Assembly: GCA_042091035.1 (NCBI GenBank)
Contig: JBELIG010000056.1
Span: forward strand, 1 to 16,642
DNA length: 16,642 nucleotides
Origin: AM-2324 sp042091035
GTDB lineage: Bacteria; Bacteroidota; Bacteroidia; Chitinophagales; Saprospiraceae
Reading direction: 5' to 3'
Shown here piece after piece: positions 7,663 to 15,360 of this stretch. The notes beneath the pieces were generated by a model. That model made no database searches, was not told where the DNA came from, and was given only the letters and a program-made list of their open reading frames with translations. The translations under genes were made by a program, and so were the position numbers. Numbering within the stretch: position 1 is the first letter of the stretch; every line of letters begins with the position of its first letter.

Positions 7663-8526
7663 ATGTTGATATTCAAGGAGGTAAATGCACTTAAGACGTA
7701 TTTAGAGGCGTCAGAGGAAGCTGGTAAAACTATCGGTTTTGTGCCAACTATGGGCGCTTTGCATGAGGGGCACATGGCTTTGGTTCGGGCTAGTAATGCG
7801 GCTAATGATATTACACTGAGTACTATATTTGTTAACCCTGCACAGTTCAATGAGCAGTCAGATTTTGATTCTTATCCAGTTCAGATTGATCAGGATGCAG
7901 CAAAACTTGAATTGGAAAATTGTACTGTATTATATCTGCCTAAGGTAGAAGAGGTCTACCCAAGTGGAGATTACGAGAAGCCAGTTTTTGATTTTAAGGG
8001 ATTGGATAGTCAGATGGAGGGTGCTTTCAGGCCAGGTCATTTCTTTGGAGTTGGAGAGGTTATTAAGCGTTTTATTGATCTTATGCCTTTTCACCGCATG
8101 TATCTTGGAGCCAAGGATTATCAACAAGTTCAGATTGTTAAGCGTGTTGTTGAGCAATTTGATTATGATGTGGAAGTGGTCAGTGTACCTACAGAACGAG
8201 AGGCTGGAGGATTGGCAATGAGTAGTAGGAATTTGTTGTTGAGTGAAGAGGCAAAAGAAGCTGCTAATGTTATTTACCAGACTTTAACTTGGCTTAGAGA
8301 GCACTATAGTTTCGACAAACTGGATCAATTGTTGGAGGCTGCAAAAGCTAAAATCAATCACTCAGAGCATCTAGAGGTAGAATATTTAATAGCTGCAGAT
8401 GCAAGCACATTACAAATCTTAGAATCGGCTGTGCCTTCACCTATCGTGTTATGTATTTCAGTTTGGGCAAACGGTGTCCGACTTATCGATAATATTGTAA
8501 TTGAAAGGGAATATTCAATTGGATAA
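7663..8526 (+). CDS. panC: Pantothenate synthetase
   Basis: PanC joins pantoate and beta-alanine with ATP to make pantothenate in the cytoplasm. From ATG 7663 it has 287 residues, normal for the family. ATP- and pantoate-binding motifs are intact: PTMGALHEGH (28-37, HIGH-like), FVNPAQFN (56-63), RPGHFFGVGEV (123-133), GAKDYQQVQ (149-157) and GLAMSSRN (183-190). An upstream in-frame TTG at 7654 would add three residues, but the family usually begins right at the first strand (MLIFKEV), so the ATG is preferred. panD follows after 9 bp. Because PanD makes the beta-alanine PanC uses, the two adjacent genes supply one pathway. A candidate promoter lies in the divergent gap upstream. Confidence 0.97.
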   Translation: MLIFKEVNALKTYLEASEEAGKTIGFVPTMGALHEGHMALVRASNAANDITLSTIFVNPAQFNEQSDFDSYPVQIDQDAAKLELENCTVLYLPKVEEVYPSGDYEKPVFDFKGLDSQMEGAFRPGHFFGVGEVIKRFIDLMPFHRMYLGAKDYQQVQIVKRVVEQFDYDVEVVSVPTEREAGGLAMSSRNLLLSEEAKEAANVIYQTLTWLREHYSFDKLDQLLEAAKAKINHSEHLEVEYLIAADASTLQILESAVPSPIVLCISVWANGVRLIDNIVIEREYSIG

Positions 8527-8535
8527 AATTTCTTT

Positions 8536-8883
8536 ATGCTTATTAATGTTTTTAAATCAAAGCTGCACCAAGTGCGGGTAACTGAGGCCAATCTTAATTA
8601 TATTGGCAGTATAACAATCGATGAAGATCTCATGGATGCTGCAAATTTGATTGCTGGTGAGCGTGTTCAGGTTGTAAATAATAATAATGGAGAGCGATTG
8701 GAAACCTATGTTATAAAAGGTGCTCGTAAATCTGGTATAATCTGTCTGAATGGCGCAGCAGCGCGAAAAACGCAGGTGGGGGATGAGCTAATCATAATTG
8801 CTTATGCTTGGATGACTCCCGAAGAGGCAAAGGATTTTTCTCCAGTTACTGTATTTCCTAAAGCAGGAAATACACTAGCTTAA
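8536..8883 (+). CDS. panD: Aspartate 1-decarboxylase, pyruvoyl-dependent
   Basis: PanD decarboxylates aspartate to beta-alanine for pantothenate and CoA. The product has 115 residues, slightly below the usual 117-127. The self-cleavage site G24-S25 in NYIGSITIDE is present, so Ser25 becomes the pyruvoyl group. The active-site segment ETYVIKG and the core motif NGAAARKTQVGDELIIIAYAW are both canonical, and Lys9 (FKSKLH) is in its usual place. The start is the ATG before LINVFKSKLHQ. It sits 9 bp after panC and 12 bp before the membrane-protein gene, so the three probably form one transcript. Confidence 0.97.
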   Translation: MLINVFKSKLHQVRVTEANLNYIGSITIDEDLMDAANLIAGERVQVVNNNNGERLETYVIKGARKSGIICLNGAAARKTQVGDELIIIAYAWMTPEEAKDFSPVTVFPKAGNTLA

Positions 8884-8895
8884 AGCGAATAAATT

Positions 8896-9921
8896 TTGAA
8901 GAAAAAACTACTAAATATTTTAAAAGCCACACTCTTTTTTGGGCTCGGGGCATCTATTTTATATTTGATTTTTAGATCACAAAATGAGGCTTACCTCGAG
9001 CAGTGTAGGGTTGATGGAGTCCCTCTAGAGGATTGTAGTCTTCTTGATAAGCTTATTACAGATTTTACTTCTGCTAATTTTTTCTGGTTATTTATGGTAT
9101 TAATTGCTTACACGATCAGTAATATTAGTAGGACTGCTCGATGGCAAATGCTTCTTAGACCTTTGGGTTTAAATATTAAGCCTTTAAATGGGTTTTTTAC
9201 GATCATGCTAGGTTACTTTGCAAATCTTGGATTCCCAAGGATTGGAGAGTTTGTGCGAGCAGGTACACTTGCAAGGTATGAGAAGGCTGAATTTGAAAAG
9301 GTAATGGGAACGGTAGTGGTCGATCGAGTAATCGATGTATTTAGTCTCTTGATTGCTATACTATTGGCTTTCTTGTTTTCCTTCAATGAATTGAGTGCAT
9401 TCCTGGATTCGATGCCACTATCTTTTAGTGGTACTAAAATTCTTGGAATATTGGTTGTATTGGGTTTGGCTGGATTCTTTTCGCTCTTCTATTTCATTAA
9501 AAAGTTTCCTGAAAACTTCATGGTTAAGAAAATTCTCAGCTTTTTAGAAGGAGTTAAGTCTATTCGAAACATTGACAGACCTTTCTGGTTTCTGTTTCAC
9601 TCTGTGCTAATATGGGTCATGTATTTTGTGATGATATGGGTTGGCTTATATGCCTTTGGGCCTACTGCTCACTTAGGTGCTACGGCAGGTCTTTTGCTTT
9701 TCGTGGTTGGTAGTTTAGGAATTGTCATCCCAACACCAGGAGGTATGGGTACTTATCATGCCTTAGTTGGAGCTTGTTTAACATTTGTTTTTGGACTTAC
9801 TTCTGCGGATAGTTTCTCCTTTGCAAATATTATTTTCTTTACGATTCAGATTGGTGCAAATGTGCTTTTTGGTGCTTTGGCACTTATCGTTCTTCCTCTG
9901 ATTAATAATCGGGGGAAATAA
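8896..9921 (+). CDS. UPF0104 / lysylphosphatidylglycerol synthase TM-region family membrane protein
   Basis: The 341-residue integral membrane protein belongs to the family that forms the flippase-like membrane half of MprF/AglD proteins, here without a synthetase domain. About seven or eight hydrophobic segments are visible, starting near residues 9-26, 61-77, 97-112, 146-163, 181-201, 231-253, 262-281 and 308-335. Family hallmarks are NLGFPRIGEFVRAGTLAR (110-127), the VVDRVIDVF segment and the GIVIPTPGGMGTYH motif (275-288). The first external loop has two cysteines (C37, C47) that could pair. The start is TTG at 8896, since the next ATG would delete the first membrane segment. Its substrate is unknown; a role in moving or modifying a lipid is inferred from the family. 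It ends at a bidirectional terminator. Confidence 0.88.
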   Translation: MKKKLLNILKATLFFGLGASILYLIFRSQNEAYLEQCRVDGVPLEDCSLLDKLITDFTSANFFWLFMVLIAYTISNISRTARWQMLLRPLGLNIKPLNGFFTIMLGYFANLGFPRIGEFVRAGTLARYEKAEFEKVMGTVVVDRVIDVFSLLIAILLAFLFSFNELSAFLDSMPLSFSGTKILGILVVLGLAGFFSLFYFIKKFPENFMVKKILSFLEGVKSIRNIDRPFWFLFHSVLIWVMYFVMIWVGLYAFGPTAHLGATAGLLLFVVGSLGIVIPTPGGMGTYHALVGACLTFVFGLTSADSFSFANIIFFTIQIGANVLFGALALIVLPLINNRGK

Positions 9922-9954
9922 AAAAAGGCACTGAAATTCAGTGCCTTTTTTTTT
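9921..9954. terminator. Bidirectional terminator between the UPF0104 gene and ferritin
   Basis: GGCACTGA (9927-9934) pairs with TCAGTGCC (9938-9945) around a three-base loop. The stem has A6 to the left and T9 to the right, so it can stop transcription from both convergent genes. The T run overlaps the ferritin stop codon at 9955-9953. Confidence 0.9.
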
Positions 9955-10468
9955 ATGCTTCTGCTTCTGCCTCTTCAGCATTACATCTTTTCTCAAGCTC
10001 TTTGTTTATGTAATATAAACTTTGCGGACCATTACCGATCAGTCTAACTGTATCAAGAATATCCTTAACGAGTGTTTCCTCTTCCAATTGTTCGTCCACA
10101 TACCACTGTAGGAAATTCTGTGTTCGGAAATCTTTAATTTCTTGTGAGATACCTACGATCTCGTGAATGCTGGCTGTGACTTTTTTCTCGTGCTCATACA
10201 CTTCTTCTAGTAGGGCTCTTATACCATCCCAACTATTTTTAATTGTTTGTATTTGCGGTATGATAGCTTTACCATCTACACTATTAATATAGTGAATAAG
10301 TTTCAGCATGTGATTTCTTTCTTCCTCTGAATGTAGATAAAGAAATTGAGCACAACCGCCGAGTCCTTCCTGTTCACACCAGTTTGCCATAGACAGATAT
10401 ACGAATGAAGCGGTACATTCCATTGCTATCTGATCATTAAGCGCATTTTCAATTCTTGCCTCGAGCAT
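9953..10468 (-). CDS. ftnA: Non-heme ferritin (FtnA type)
   Basis: This is an iron-storage protein: 24 subunits form a shell that oxidises Fe(II) at a diiron centre and stores Fe(III) mineral. The 171 residues match bacterial FtnA. The complete ferroxidase set is present at E. coli FtnA numbering: E17 (AMECTASF), E50 and H53 (SEEERNHM), E94 (YEHEKK), Q127 and E130 (DEQLEEE), with the extra site-C acidic residues E49, E126 and E129 also retained. There is no heme-ligand Met of bacterioferritin type and no encapsulin-targeting tail; the last residues are an acidic Glu/Ala run. The start is the ATG before LEARIENALNDQ. A candidate promoter lies just upstream. No Fur box was recognised. Confidence 0.96.
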   Translation of the reverse strand: MLEARIENALNDQIAMECTASFVYLSMANWCEQEGLGGCAQFLYLHSEEERNHMLKLIHYINSVDGKAIIPQIQTIKNSWDGIRALLEEVYEHEKKVTASIHEIVGISQEIKDFRTQNFLQWYVDEQLEEETLVKDILDTVRLIGNGPQSLYYINKELEKRCNAEEAEAEA

Positions 10469-10500
10469 AATTTTGTTGTTTATTGATTGACATTATGGAA

Positions 10501-10508
10501 CAAAGGTA
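10501..10508 (-). promoter_or_regulatory. Candidate -7 element for ferritin
   Basis: On the minus strand the bases read TACCTTTG, a full match to TAnnTTTG, 32 bp upstream of the ferritin ATG, giving a leader of roughly 25 bases. TTCG lies 18 bases upstream as a weak -33 candidate. It falls in the 71-bp gap after the HD-PycTM gene, where no terminator hairpin is visible. Confidence 0.5.
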
Positions 10509-10539
10509 ACACACATTTAGTTTATGCGAACACAAAATA

Positions 10540-11754
10540 TTAATTGAAAAAGGAAATTGCAAAGGCAATTACGGAAACAATAAGACCATACATAAAGACT
10601 GAATAGCAAATACTAAGGTATTTATATTTTTGAGCAAGAACTTTGCCTAGGAAATAGAGATCTCTAGTCATAGAGCTGTAGAGGAAGTCACTATCTTTGA
10701 TCATTTCCATCATTCCCCAGTGAAAATCCTTGATTTCCATGTTGTAATAATTACCGAAGAAGAGGAGGTTTGATCGTTTTTTTTCAATATCCTCTCGGGT
10801 AAATTTTCCTTCAGTCACCTTTGGTCTAGTTGATAGAGTAGCGAATACCACAGCAATTAGACATACGGTCAAGAGGATACAGGTGGGGATTATCAGATAT
10901 TCATTTGTAGTGAATTTGGGCACTAATGATGAAACGACTATAGAGATTATGATCGCATTGATAGAGAGCATGATGTTTGCTTTGTTATCAGCGATGGAAC
11001 TTAGATTGACGTGGGTTCGATAGGTTGTTCTATACATAGTTTCTACCCCTCTTCCCAGTCTTGCAGAGGTCATGTCTTGATCCTTTGCATTGACTTTCTT
11101 TTTTTTCTTTTTAATTAGGTTCAAAGGAATTTCCTCACTAGGATTAATTCTTGACTTTTGTTTGTAGAGCTGAAGCATGTGTTTCTGCTTCTTGCTTTCA
11201 TAAAGATTAGAGGCATATTTGGTGTGGAAACTGTGTTCTCTTAAGAAATTAAGTTCAAACTCAATCCACTCATATTCAGACATTATGATGTTCTTATTGA
11301 GCGCCATTTCATGCCTTAGTTTCCCTGTTCGTGCCCAGTATGATTTTTTGCCAATATGAGAAAGGTCTGCATCACATAGAGTACCTTCCAATGTATTTTG
11401 AGGCTGCTGAGGGACTTTAGTTGCAAGGATACACGCTTTGACTTGGTCAACATTTTCAGCTGGATAGTTTTTTTCAGTTAAAAATTCCTCAGCATAAAGT
11501 GCAGACCGCTGTTCATGGCCAAGAGGACCTTGGTCGTAGCCTGTGTCATGGAACCAGGCAGCCAATTGAAGTATTTCAAGCTCGTTTTCGCTCAAATCAT
11601 GTGCTTGACCGATTTCTATAACTGACTCTACTACATTTCTGGTGTGTTCAAAGTCGTGAAAAACAAAAGTATCATCAATGTTTTCCATTATGAATTTTTC
11701 AACATATTGCTCTGTTTGAGCAATGATTCCAGTCTGCTGTATTTCTTGTTCCAT
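10540..11754 (-). CDS. HD-domain phosphohydrolase fused to a Pycsar-effector-type (PycTM) membrane domain
   Basis: The protein has 404 residues. Residues ~15-200 form an HD phosphohydrolase domain with metal ligands H37 (FEHT), H69-D70 (WFHDTGYD) and D130 (LCDAD), plus H80 in LGHEQRS; this fold usually hydrolyses nucleotides or cyclic dinucleotides. A lysine-rich linker (K215-K220) leads to a C-terminal module with the hallmarks of the Pycsar effector family (PF18967): THVNLSSIADNKANIMLS, two membrane segments at ~262-280 and ~286-307, LLFFGNYYNM, and a third membrane helix at ~380-402 after KVLAQKYKYL. In Pycsar defence, the stand-alone effector responds to cUMP or cCMP made by a neighbouring cyclase. 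No cyclase is nearby, so a defence role is only a hypothesis; a membrane-bound nucleotide-responsive hydrolase is the minimal reading. It sits alone between ftnA and parC. Confidence 0.85.
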   Translation of the reverse strand: MEQEIQQTGIIAQTEQYVEKFIMENIDDTFVFHDFEHTRNVVESVIEIGQAHDLSENELEILQLAAWFHDTGYDQGPLGHEQRSALYAEEFLTEKNYPAENVDQVKACILATKVPQQPQNTLEGTLCDADLSHIGKKSYWARTGKLRHEMALNKNIIMSEYEWIEFELNFLREHSFHTKYASNLYESKKQKHMLQLYKQKSRINPSEEIPLNLIKKKKKKVNAKDQDMTSARLGRGVETMYRTTYRTHVNLSSIADNKANIMLSINAIIISIVVSSLVPKFTTNEYLIIPTCILLTVCLIAVVFATLSTRPKVTEGKFTREDIEKKRSNLLFFGNYYNMEIKDFHWGMMEMIKDSDFLYSSMTRDLYFLGKVLAQKYKYLSICYSVFMYGLIVSVIAFAISFFN

Positions 11755-11860
11755 GATTTAAATTTAGGCGCCGAAATATACAAAAAATCGATATGTAATT
11801 TATAGGCCTTAAAAGCATTTGTTCTATGCTATAAAAGTAATAAAAAAAAAGAGAGGCAAT

Positions 11861-11890
11861 AAAAAAGGGCCTTTAAGGCCCCTCTTTTTA
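11861..11890 (-). terminator. Intrinsic terminator after parC
   Basis: GGGCCT (11867-11872) pairs with AGGCCC (11876-11881) around TTA. On the minus strand the stem is followed by a T run (A6 at 11861-11866 on the plus strand) and begins ten bases after the parC stop codon. An opposing T-rich stretch on the right gives weak activity in the other direction. Confidence 0.85.
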
Positions 11891-11891
11891 T

Positions 11892-14465
11892 TTAAGTAAA
11901 TAGATCTTGTTGATTTTCATCGACATTTTTATCCTCTACAATTTCCTTGATGACGGCTTGAACTTTAGAAAGTTTTCGATCACTAAGTTTGTTTCCTAGT
12001 GCTTTCCAACCTTTCACTTCTATAAAATCTTCTAGGATCACATTGCCTTCCATTTTCTTTCCTTGAAGTGTGAATTGGTAGCTAACTTCTGTTTGTTGTT
12101 CTACCGAACAGAATAATAGCTTGGATTTTGTGTTTTCTGTTATGAAATTTTGTTTTTCATTAGTTTTACTCGTCTCGATGTGGAATCGTTTAACCATTGT
12201 CCATCCTTTTATGCCATCGAAGTAAACAGCAGATACCACTAGCTTATCAGTCAATTTTCGTATACAGAACAATTCATTTGGATTGAATTTAAGATTCTCT
12301 AAGTATTCTTTGAGTTCATAGGTCCCATCAGTATAAATACAAAGTATTGAATCTCCTGTATCAAAACCGCCTACGAAAACTCCACGTTCTTCCTTGTTTA
12401 AACGACCTGATACCTCATCCATATAAACATTGATAGCTCCCAGACTTGACTGGCCTTTTTCAAGAAGTGTTACTTTTCGGACAGGATATTTAGTGATTGT
12501 ATTACCCTGTGATCCACGACCCTTTATTTGTAGTTCTGAGAAATCGTAATCGAACATTTTATTCCGTGCTCTTGAGCCTTGGCTCAGCTGAACTTGAATT
12601 TTTTCGCTTTCACCGTTGGCGTTAGCTGTAAAGTAGAGTAATTTCGAAGCTTTAGTGCCTTTTGTTAGGTCATACTCTTTATCTCGGGTAATTGCTTTTA
12701 CATTGAATCGCTTAGCATAGGTTTTTCCTGTAGCTCCGTCAATATAAACAAGGTTGTAAGTCGTTCGCTCATCGCCTTTTCTCCACACATCTACATGGAG
12801 AATATTCTTACCCACAAAAGACTTATCACTTATTTTGGTTACTAGGAATTTGCCATCCTTTCTAAACACGATTATATCATCGATATCTGAACAGTCTTTA
12901 ACAAATTCATCTTTTTTCAAACCTTTACCAATGAAACCCTCTAGTCTATTTACATAAAGTTTTGTATTGTTAGCTACCACTAATGAGGCTTCAACCTTCT
13001 CAAAACTTGAAATGATAGTCCTTCTTTTCTTGTCTTTGCCGAACTTTTCGAGTAAATCTTCAAAATAGTTGATTGCAAAGGCTGTTAGATTGGATAGGTC
13101 ATACTTGACCTGATCTAGTTCCTCCACAAGTCCTTTTATAAGTTCGTCAGCTTTGAATGTATTGAACTTAGAGATTCTTTTAATCTTGATCTCTGTTAGT
13201 TTTACTATATCCTCCTCTGTGAGCGGTCTTATGAGTTGCAATCTGTTATCATTGGCTTTTGCTTTTTCATCGGGTTGAATGAGATATTGCTTTAGCTCAG
13301 CATCGATAATTTGAATCACAGCTTCCCAGGTCTCCGCTTCTTCAATTTCTCGGTAGATTCTTTTTTCAATAAATATTTTTTCAAGGGAAGAGAACTGCCA
13401 TTTTTCCTCTAGTTCCGATTTCTTGATTTCCAGTTCTAGCTTGAGTAGTTCTTTTGTACTGAAAGTAGAAATTTTCAAAAGTTCGTGAACGTCAGTAAAA
13501 AGTGGTTTGTCATCCATAATCACACAGGCATTAGGTGATATAGAGACCTCGCAATTTGTAAATGCAAACAGGGCATCTATTGTGACTTCTGGGGATATAC
13601 CATTGGCTAGATCTACTAGGATTTCTATGTCTGCTGCTGTGTTGTCAATGACTTTTTTGATCTTTATTTTTCCTTTGTCATTGGCTTTTATTATTGAATC
13701 AATGAGACTCGTTGTTGTTGTTGAATGCGGGATTTCAGTGATCTTAAGCCGATTCTTTCCTTCTACTTCGATTTTAGCTCTTAGCTTTATCTTTCCACCT
13801 CTTGCACCTTTATTGTAATCATTTACATCCATTGTGCCACCGAGTGGAAAATCAGGATATAGTTTGAATGGTTTATCTTCTAGGATTTTTATTGAAGCCT
13901 TGATTAGCTCTACAAAGTTATGCGGTAGGATCTTTGTAGATAGACCAACTGCAATACCTTCACCACCTTGTGCAAGTAGTAAGGGGAATTTCATTGGAAG
14001 GTGAATAGGTTCATTCTGCCTTCCATCATATGAAATCTGCCATTCAGTAGTTTGTTTATTGAAAGCTACTGCAAGTGCAAATTTGGTCAGTCTAGCTTCA
14101 ATATATCTTGATGCGGCGGCTCTGTCACCTGTTCGAACATCACCCCAGTTTCCTTGGCAATCGATTAAAAGATCTTTTTGCCCCATATTGACTAATGCAT
14201 CTCCAATGGCTGCATCACCATGCGGGTGGAAGGACATGGTATTACCAATAATATTCGCAACCTTGGTATACCTGCCGTCATCCATTTTTTTCATGCTGTG
14301 CAAGATCCTTCTTTGGACAGGTTTTAAACCATCCAATGCAGCAGGAACGGCTCGTTCCAAAATTACATAAGAAGCATAGTCAAGGAAATATTCCTTGTAC
14401 ATACCTTTCAGTCCATGATTGTTGTCTGAAACATGACCTTCGTCAGCAGATGTCGATAAATCCAT
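11892..14465 (-). CDS. parC: DNA topoisomerase IV subunit A
   Basis: ParC cuts and rejoins both DNA strands and with ParE decatenates and relaxes daughter chromosomes. The 857 residues match Bacteroidota ParC. The N-terminal breakage-reunion domain has ASYVILERAVPAALDGLKPV, the DNA-gate segment HPHGDAAIGDALV (80-92) and the catalytic Arg-Tyr pair R120-Y121 in AAASRYIEARL. The tower and coiled-coil dimer gate follow to ~480, then a beta-pinwheel C-terminal domain. The gyrase-specific GyrA box (QRRGGRG type) is not present; the nearest segment reads IKGRGSQGNTITKY, which supports ParC over GyrA. At the quinolone-contact position of E. coli Ser80 the residue is Ala85, while the acidic partner is kept as D89. 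parE is not adjacent. The start is the ATG before DLSTSADEGH. Confidence 0.95.
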   Translation of the reverse strand: MDLSTSADEGHVSDNNHGLKGMYKEYFLDYASYVILERAVPAALDGLKPVQRRILHSMKKMDDGRYTKVANIIGNTMSFHPHGDAAIGDALVNMGQKDLLIDCQGNWGDVRTGDRAAASRYIEARLTKFALAVAFNKQTTEWQISYDGRQNEPIHLPMKFPLLLAQGGEGIAVGLSTKILPHNFVELIKASIKILEDKPFKLYPDFPLGGTMDVNDYNKGARGGKIKLRAKIEVEGKNRLKITEIPHSTTTTSLIDSIIKANDKGKIKIKKVIDNTAADIEILVDLANGISPEVTIDALFAFTNCEVSISPNACVIMDDKPLFTDVHELLKISTFSTKELLKLELEIKKSELEEKWQFSSLEKIFIEKRIYREIEEAETWEAVIQIIDAELKQYLIQPDEKAKANDNRLQLIRPLTEEDIVKLTEIKIKRISKFNTFKADELIKGLVEELDQVKYDLSNLTAFAINYFEDLLEKFGKDKKRRTIISSFEKVEASLVVANNTKLYVNRLEGFIGKGLKKDEFVKDCSDIDDIIVFRKDGKFLVTKISDKSFVGKNILHVDVWRKGDERTTYNLVYIDGATGKTYAKRFNVKAITRDKEYDLTKGTKASKLLYFTANANGESEKIQVQLSQGSRARNKMFDYDFSELQIKGRGSQGNTITKYPVRKVTLLEKGQSSLGAINVYMDEVSGRLNKEERGVFVGGFDTGDSILCIYTDGTYELKEYLENLKFNPNELFCIRKLTDKLVVSAVYFDGIKGWTMVKRFHIETSKTNEKQNFITENTKSKLLFCSVEQQTEVSYQFTLQGKKMEGNVILEDFIEVKGWKALGNKLSDRKLSKVQAVIKEIVEDKNVDENQQDLFT

Positions 14466-14483
14466 TTAGCTATAAAATTTCTC

Positions 14484-14511
14484 AAAAAAAAAGGAAAAAG
14501 GGATACCCCTT
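14484..14511 (-). terminator. Terminator-like hairpin in the parC leader
   Basis: On the minus strand AAGGG (complement of 14507-14511) pairs with CCCTT (complement of 14498-14502) around a four-base loop. It is followed by TTTTT-CC-TTTTTTTTT, about 20 bp before the parC ATG. The stem is short, so it would be a weak terminator or attenuator. Confidence 0.35.
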
Positions 14512-14713
14512 ATTTTACCCAGAATCTGCTTAAAAAGTTCAGATTAGTAGATTCAGATTTGTTAAATACGGGCAAAACGATGACGTATGATATGCCTAAA
14601 AATAAGGCAAGTTTCGATTATAAAGCAAAAATTACACCTATGTTTTTAAAACTTTTTGTTTTGATTAAACTTGGTGATAAAGTGGCAATACCTGTGTAAT
14701 AGGTTTTTAAGTG

Positions 14714-14744
14714 TTTGTTAAACCGATGCAAAGCCTGTATATTG
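14714..14744 (+). promoter_or_regulatory. Possible promoter of the sigma-factor operon
   Basis: TTTG (14714-14717) is followed after 20 bases by TATATTG (14738-14744), an imperfect match to TAnnTTTG. The spacing fits the Bacteroidota -33/-7 rule and would give a leader of about 60 bases. Confidence 0.3.
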
Positions 14745-14780
14745 AAGCAGCGTTTTTCGAAAATAATTCGTTTCTCCTTT

Positions 14781-14799
14781 AACTAGGTTAAACCTAATT
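14781..14799. repeat. Dyad just upstream of the sigma-factor start
   Basis: TAGGTT-A-AACCTA is a perfect 6+1+6 inverted repeat, and two further flanking A/T pairs extend it to 19 bp with one mismatch. It ends 13 bp before the ATG, so it may be an operator or a hairpin affecting translation of the sigma gene. Confidence 0.4.
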
Positions 14800-14811
14800 T
14801 TATCCTGCATT

Positions 14812-15360
14812 ATGAAAATTACCTTACCCTTAAGTTACACAGAGCAAGATATCGTTCAAGCATGTGCCTTAAGAAAAAGATGGGCTCAAAAGCTTATTTA
14901 TGAGCAGTACTACTCAGCCATGCTGGGGGTCTGTCTCAGGTACGCTAGCAATCAGGAAGATGCTCTTGACATACTACACGATGGCTTTATTAAAGTTTTT
15001 AAGAATATCCATCGGTATGAACAAGGCACATCATTAAACGCCTGGATAAGGAGATTAATGATAAATACATCAATTGACTATTACAGAAAATTGATTAAAC
15101 GTAGGACAGAAAATATAGATACCGTTCTTGATTTAAAAGGAAAGGATGTTGACGCAGTCAGTAAATGCAGTGAAAAAGAGATTCTCGGAGCAGTCCAGTC
15201 ACTTACACCTGCTTACCGCGCAGTATTCAATCTTTATGTGTTAGAAGGATATTCTCATAAAGAGATCGCAGTATTCTTGAATATCAGTGAAAGTACATCA
15301 AGATCTAACTTGGTTAAAGCAAGACAGAAGCTTAAGGATTTTGTGGAAAAGAACTACTAG
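14812..15360 (+). CDS. ECF-type RNA polymerase sigma factor
   Basis: The 182-residue protein has the two-domain layout of extracytoplasmic-function sigma factors. Region 2 spans ~25-95, with the core-binding and -10-recognition segment DALDILHDGFIKVFKNIHRY and the AWIRRLMINTSIDYYRK helix. Region 4 spans ~128-180, with LTPAYRAVFNLYVLEGYSHK and the helix-turn-helix EIAVFLNISESTSRSNLVKA that reads the -35 element. Regions 1.1 and 3 are absent. The stop codon TAG overlaps the GTG start of the following gene by one base, so the two products are translationally coupled and probably work together. The specific regulon cannot be read from the sequence. A dyad and a possible promoter lie upstream. Confidence 0.93.
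   Translation: MKITLPLSYTEQDIVQACALRKRWAQKLIYEQYYSAMLGVCLRYASNQEDALDILHDGFIKVFKNIHRYEQGTSLNAWIRRLMINTSIDYYRKLIKRRTENIDTVLDLKGKDVDAVSKCSEKEILGAVQSLTPAYRAVFNLYVLEGYSHKEIAVFLNISESTSRSNLVKARQKLKDFVEKNY

Larger units (their letters stand above)
14466..14811. other. Intergenic region between divergent parC and the sigma-factor gene
   Basis: These 346 bp hold the promoters and leaders of both genes. Near parC a terminator-like hairpin with a T run lies in the minus-strand leader. Near the sigma gene there is a 19-bp dyad and a possible promoter. Between them are AT-rich bases with a repeated TTCAGATT near 14537-14560, and no RNA gene or open frame of note. Confidence 0.55.

Noticed and set aside
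10540..11754. A complete Pycsar anti-phage system
   Set aside because: Only the effector-type membrane module is present. Neighbours are ferritin and parC, and no nucleotide cyclase gene occurs anywhere in the window.
11892..14465. Annotation as gyrase subunit A
   Set aside because: The GyrA box is absent from the C-terminal domain and the N-terminal segment fits Bacteroidota ParC; the length also fits ParC.
13507..14533. Plus-strand open frames at 13507-13818, 14059-14370 and 14336-14533
   Set aside because: The first two lie wholly antisense to parC and the third overlaps its 5' end; their composition mirrors the ParC codons and they match no known family.
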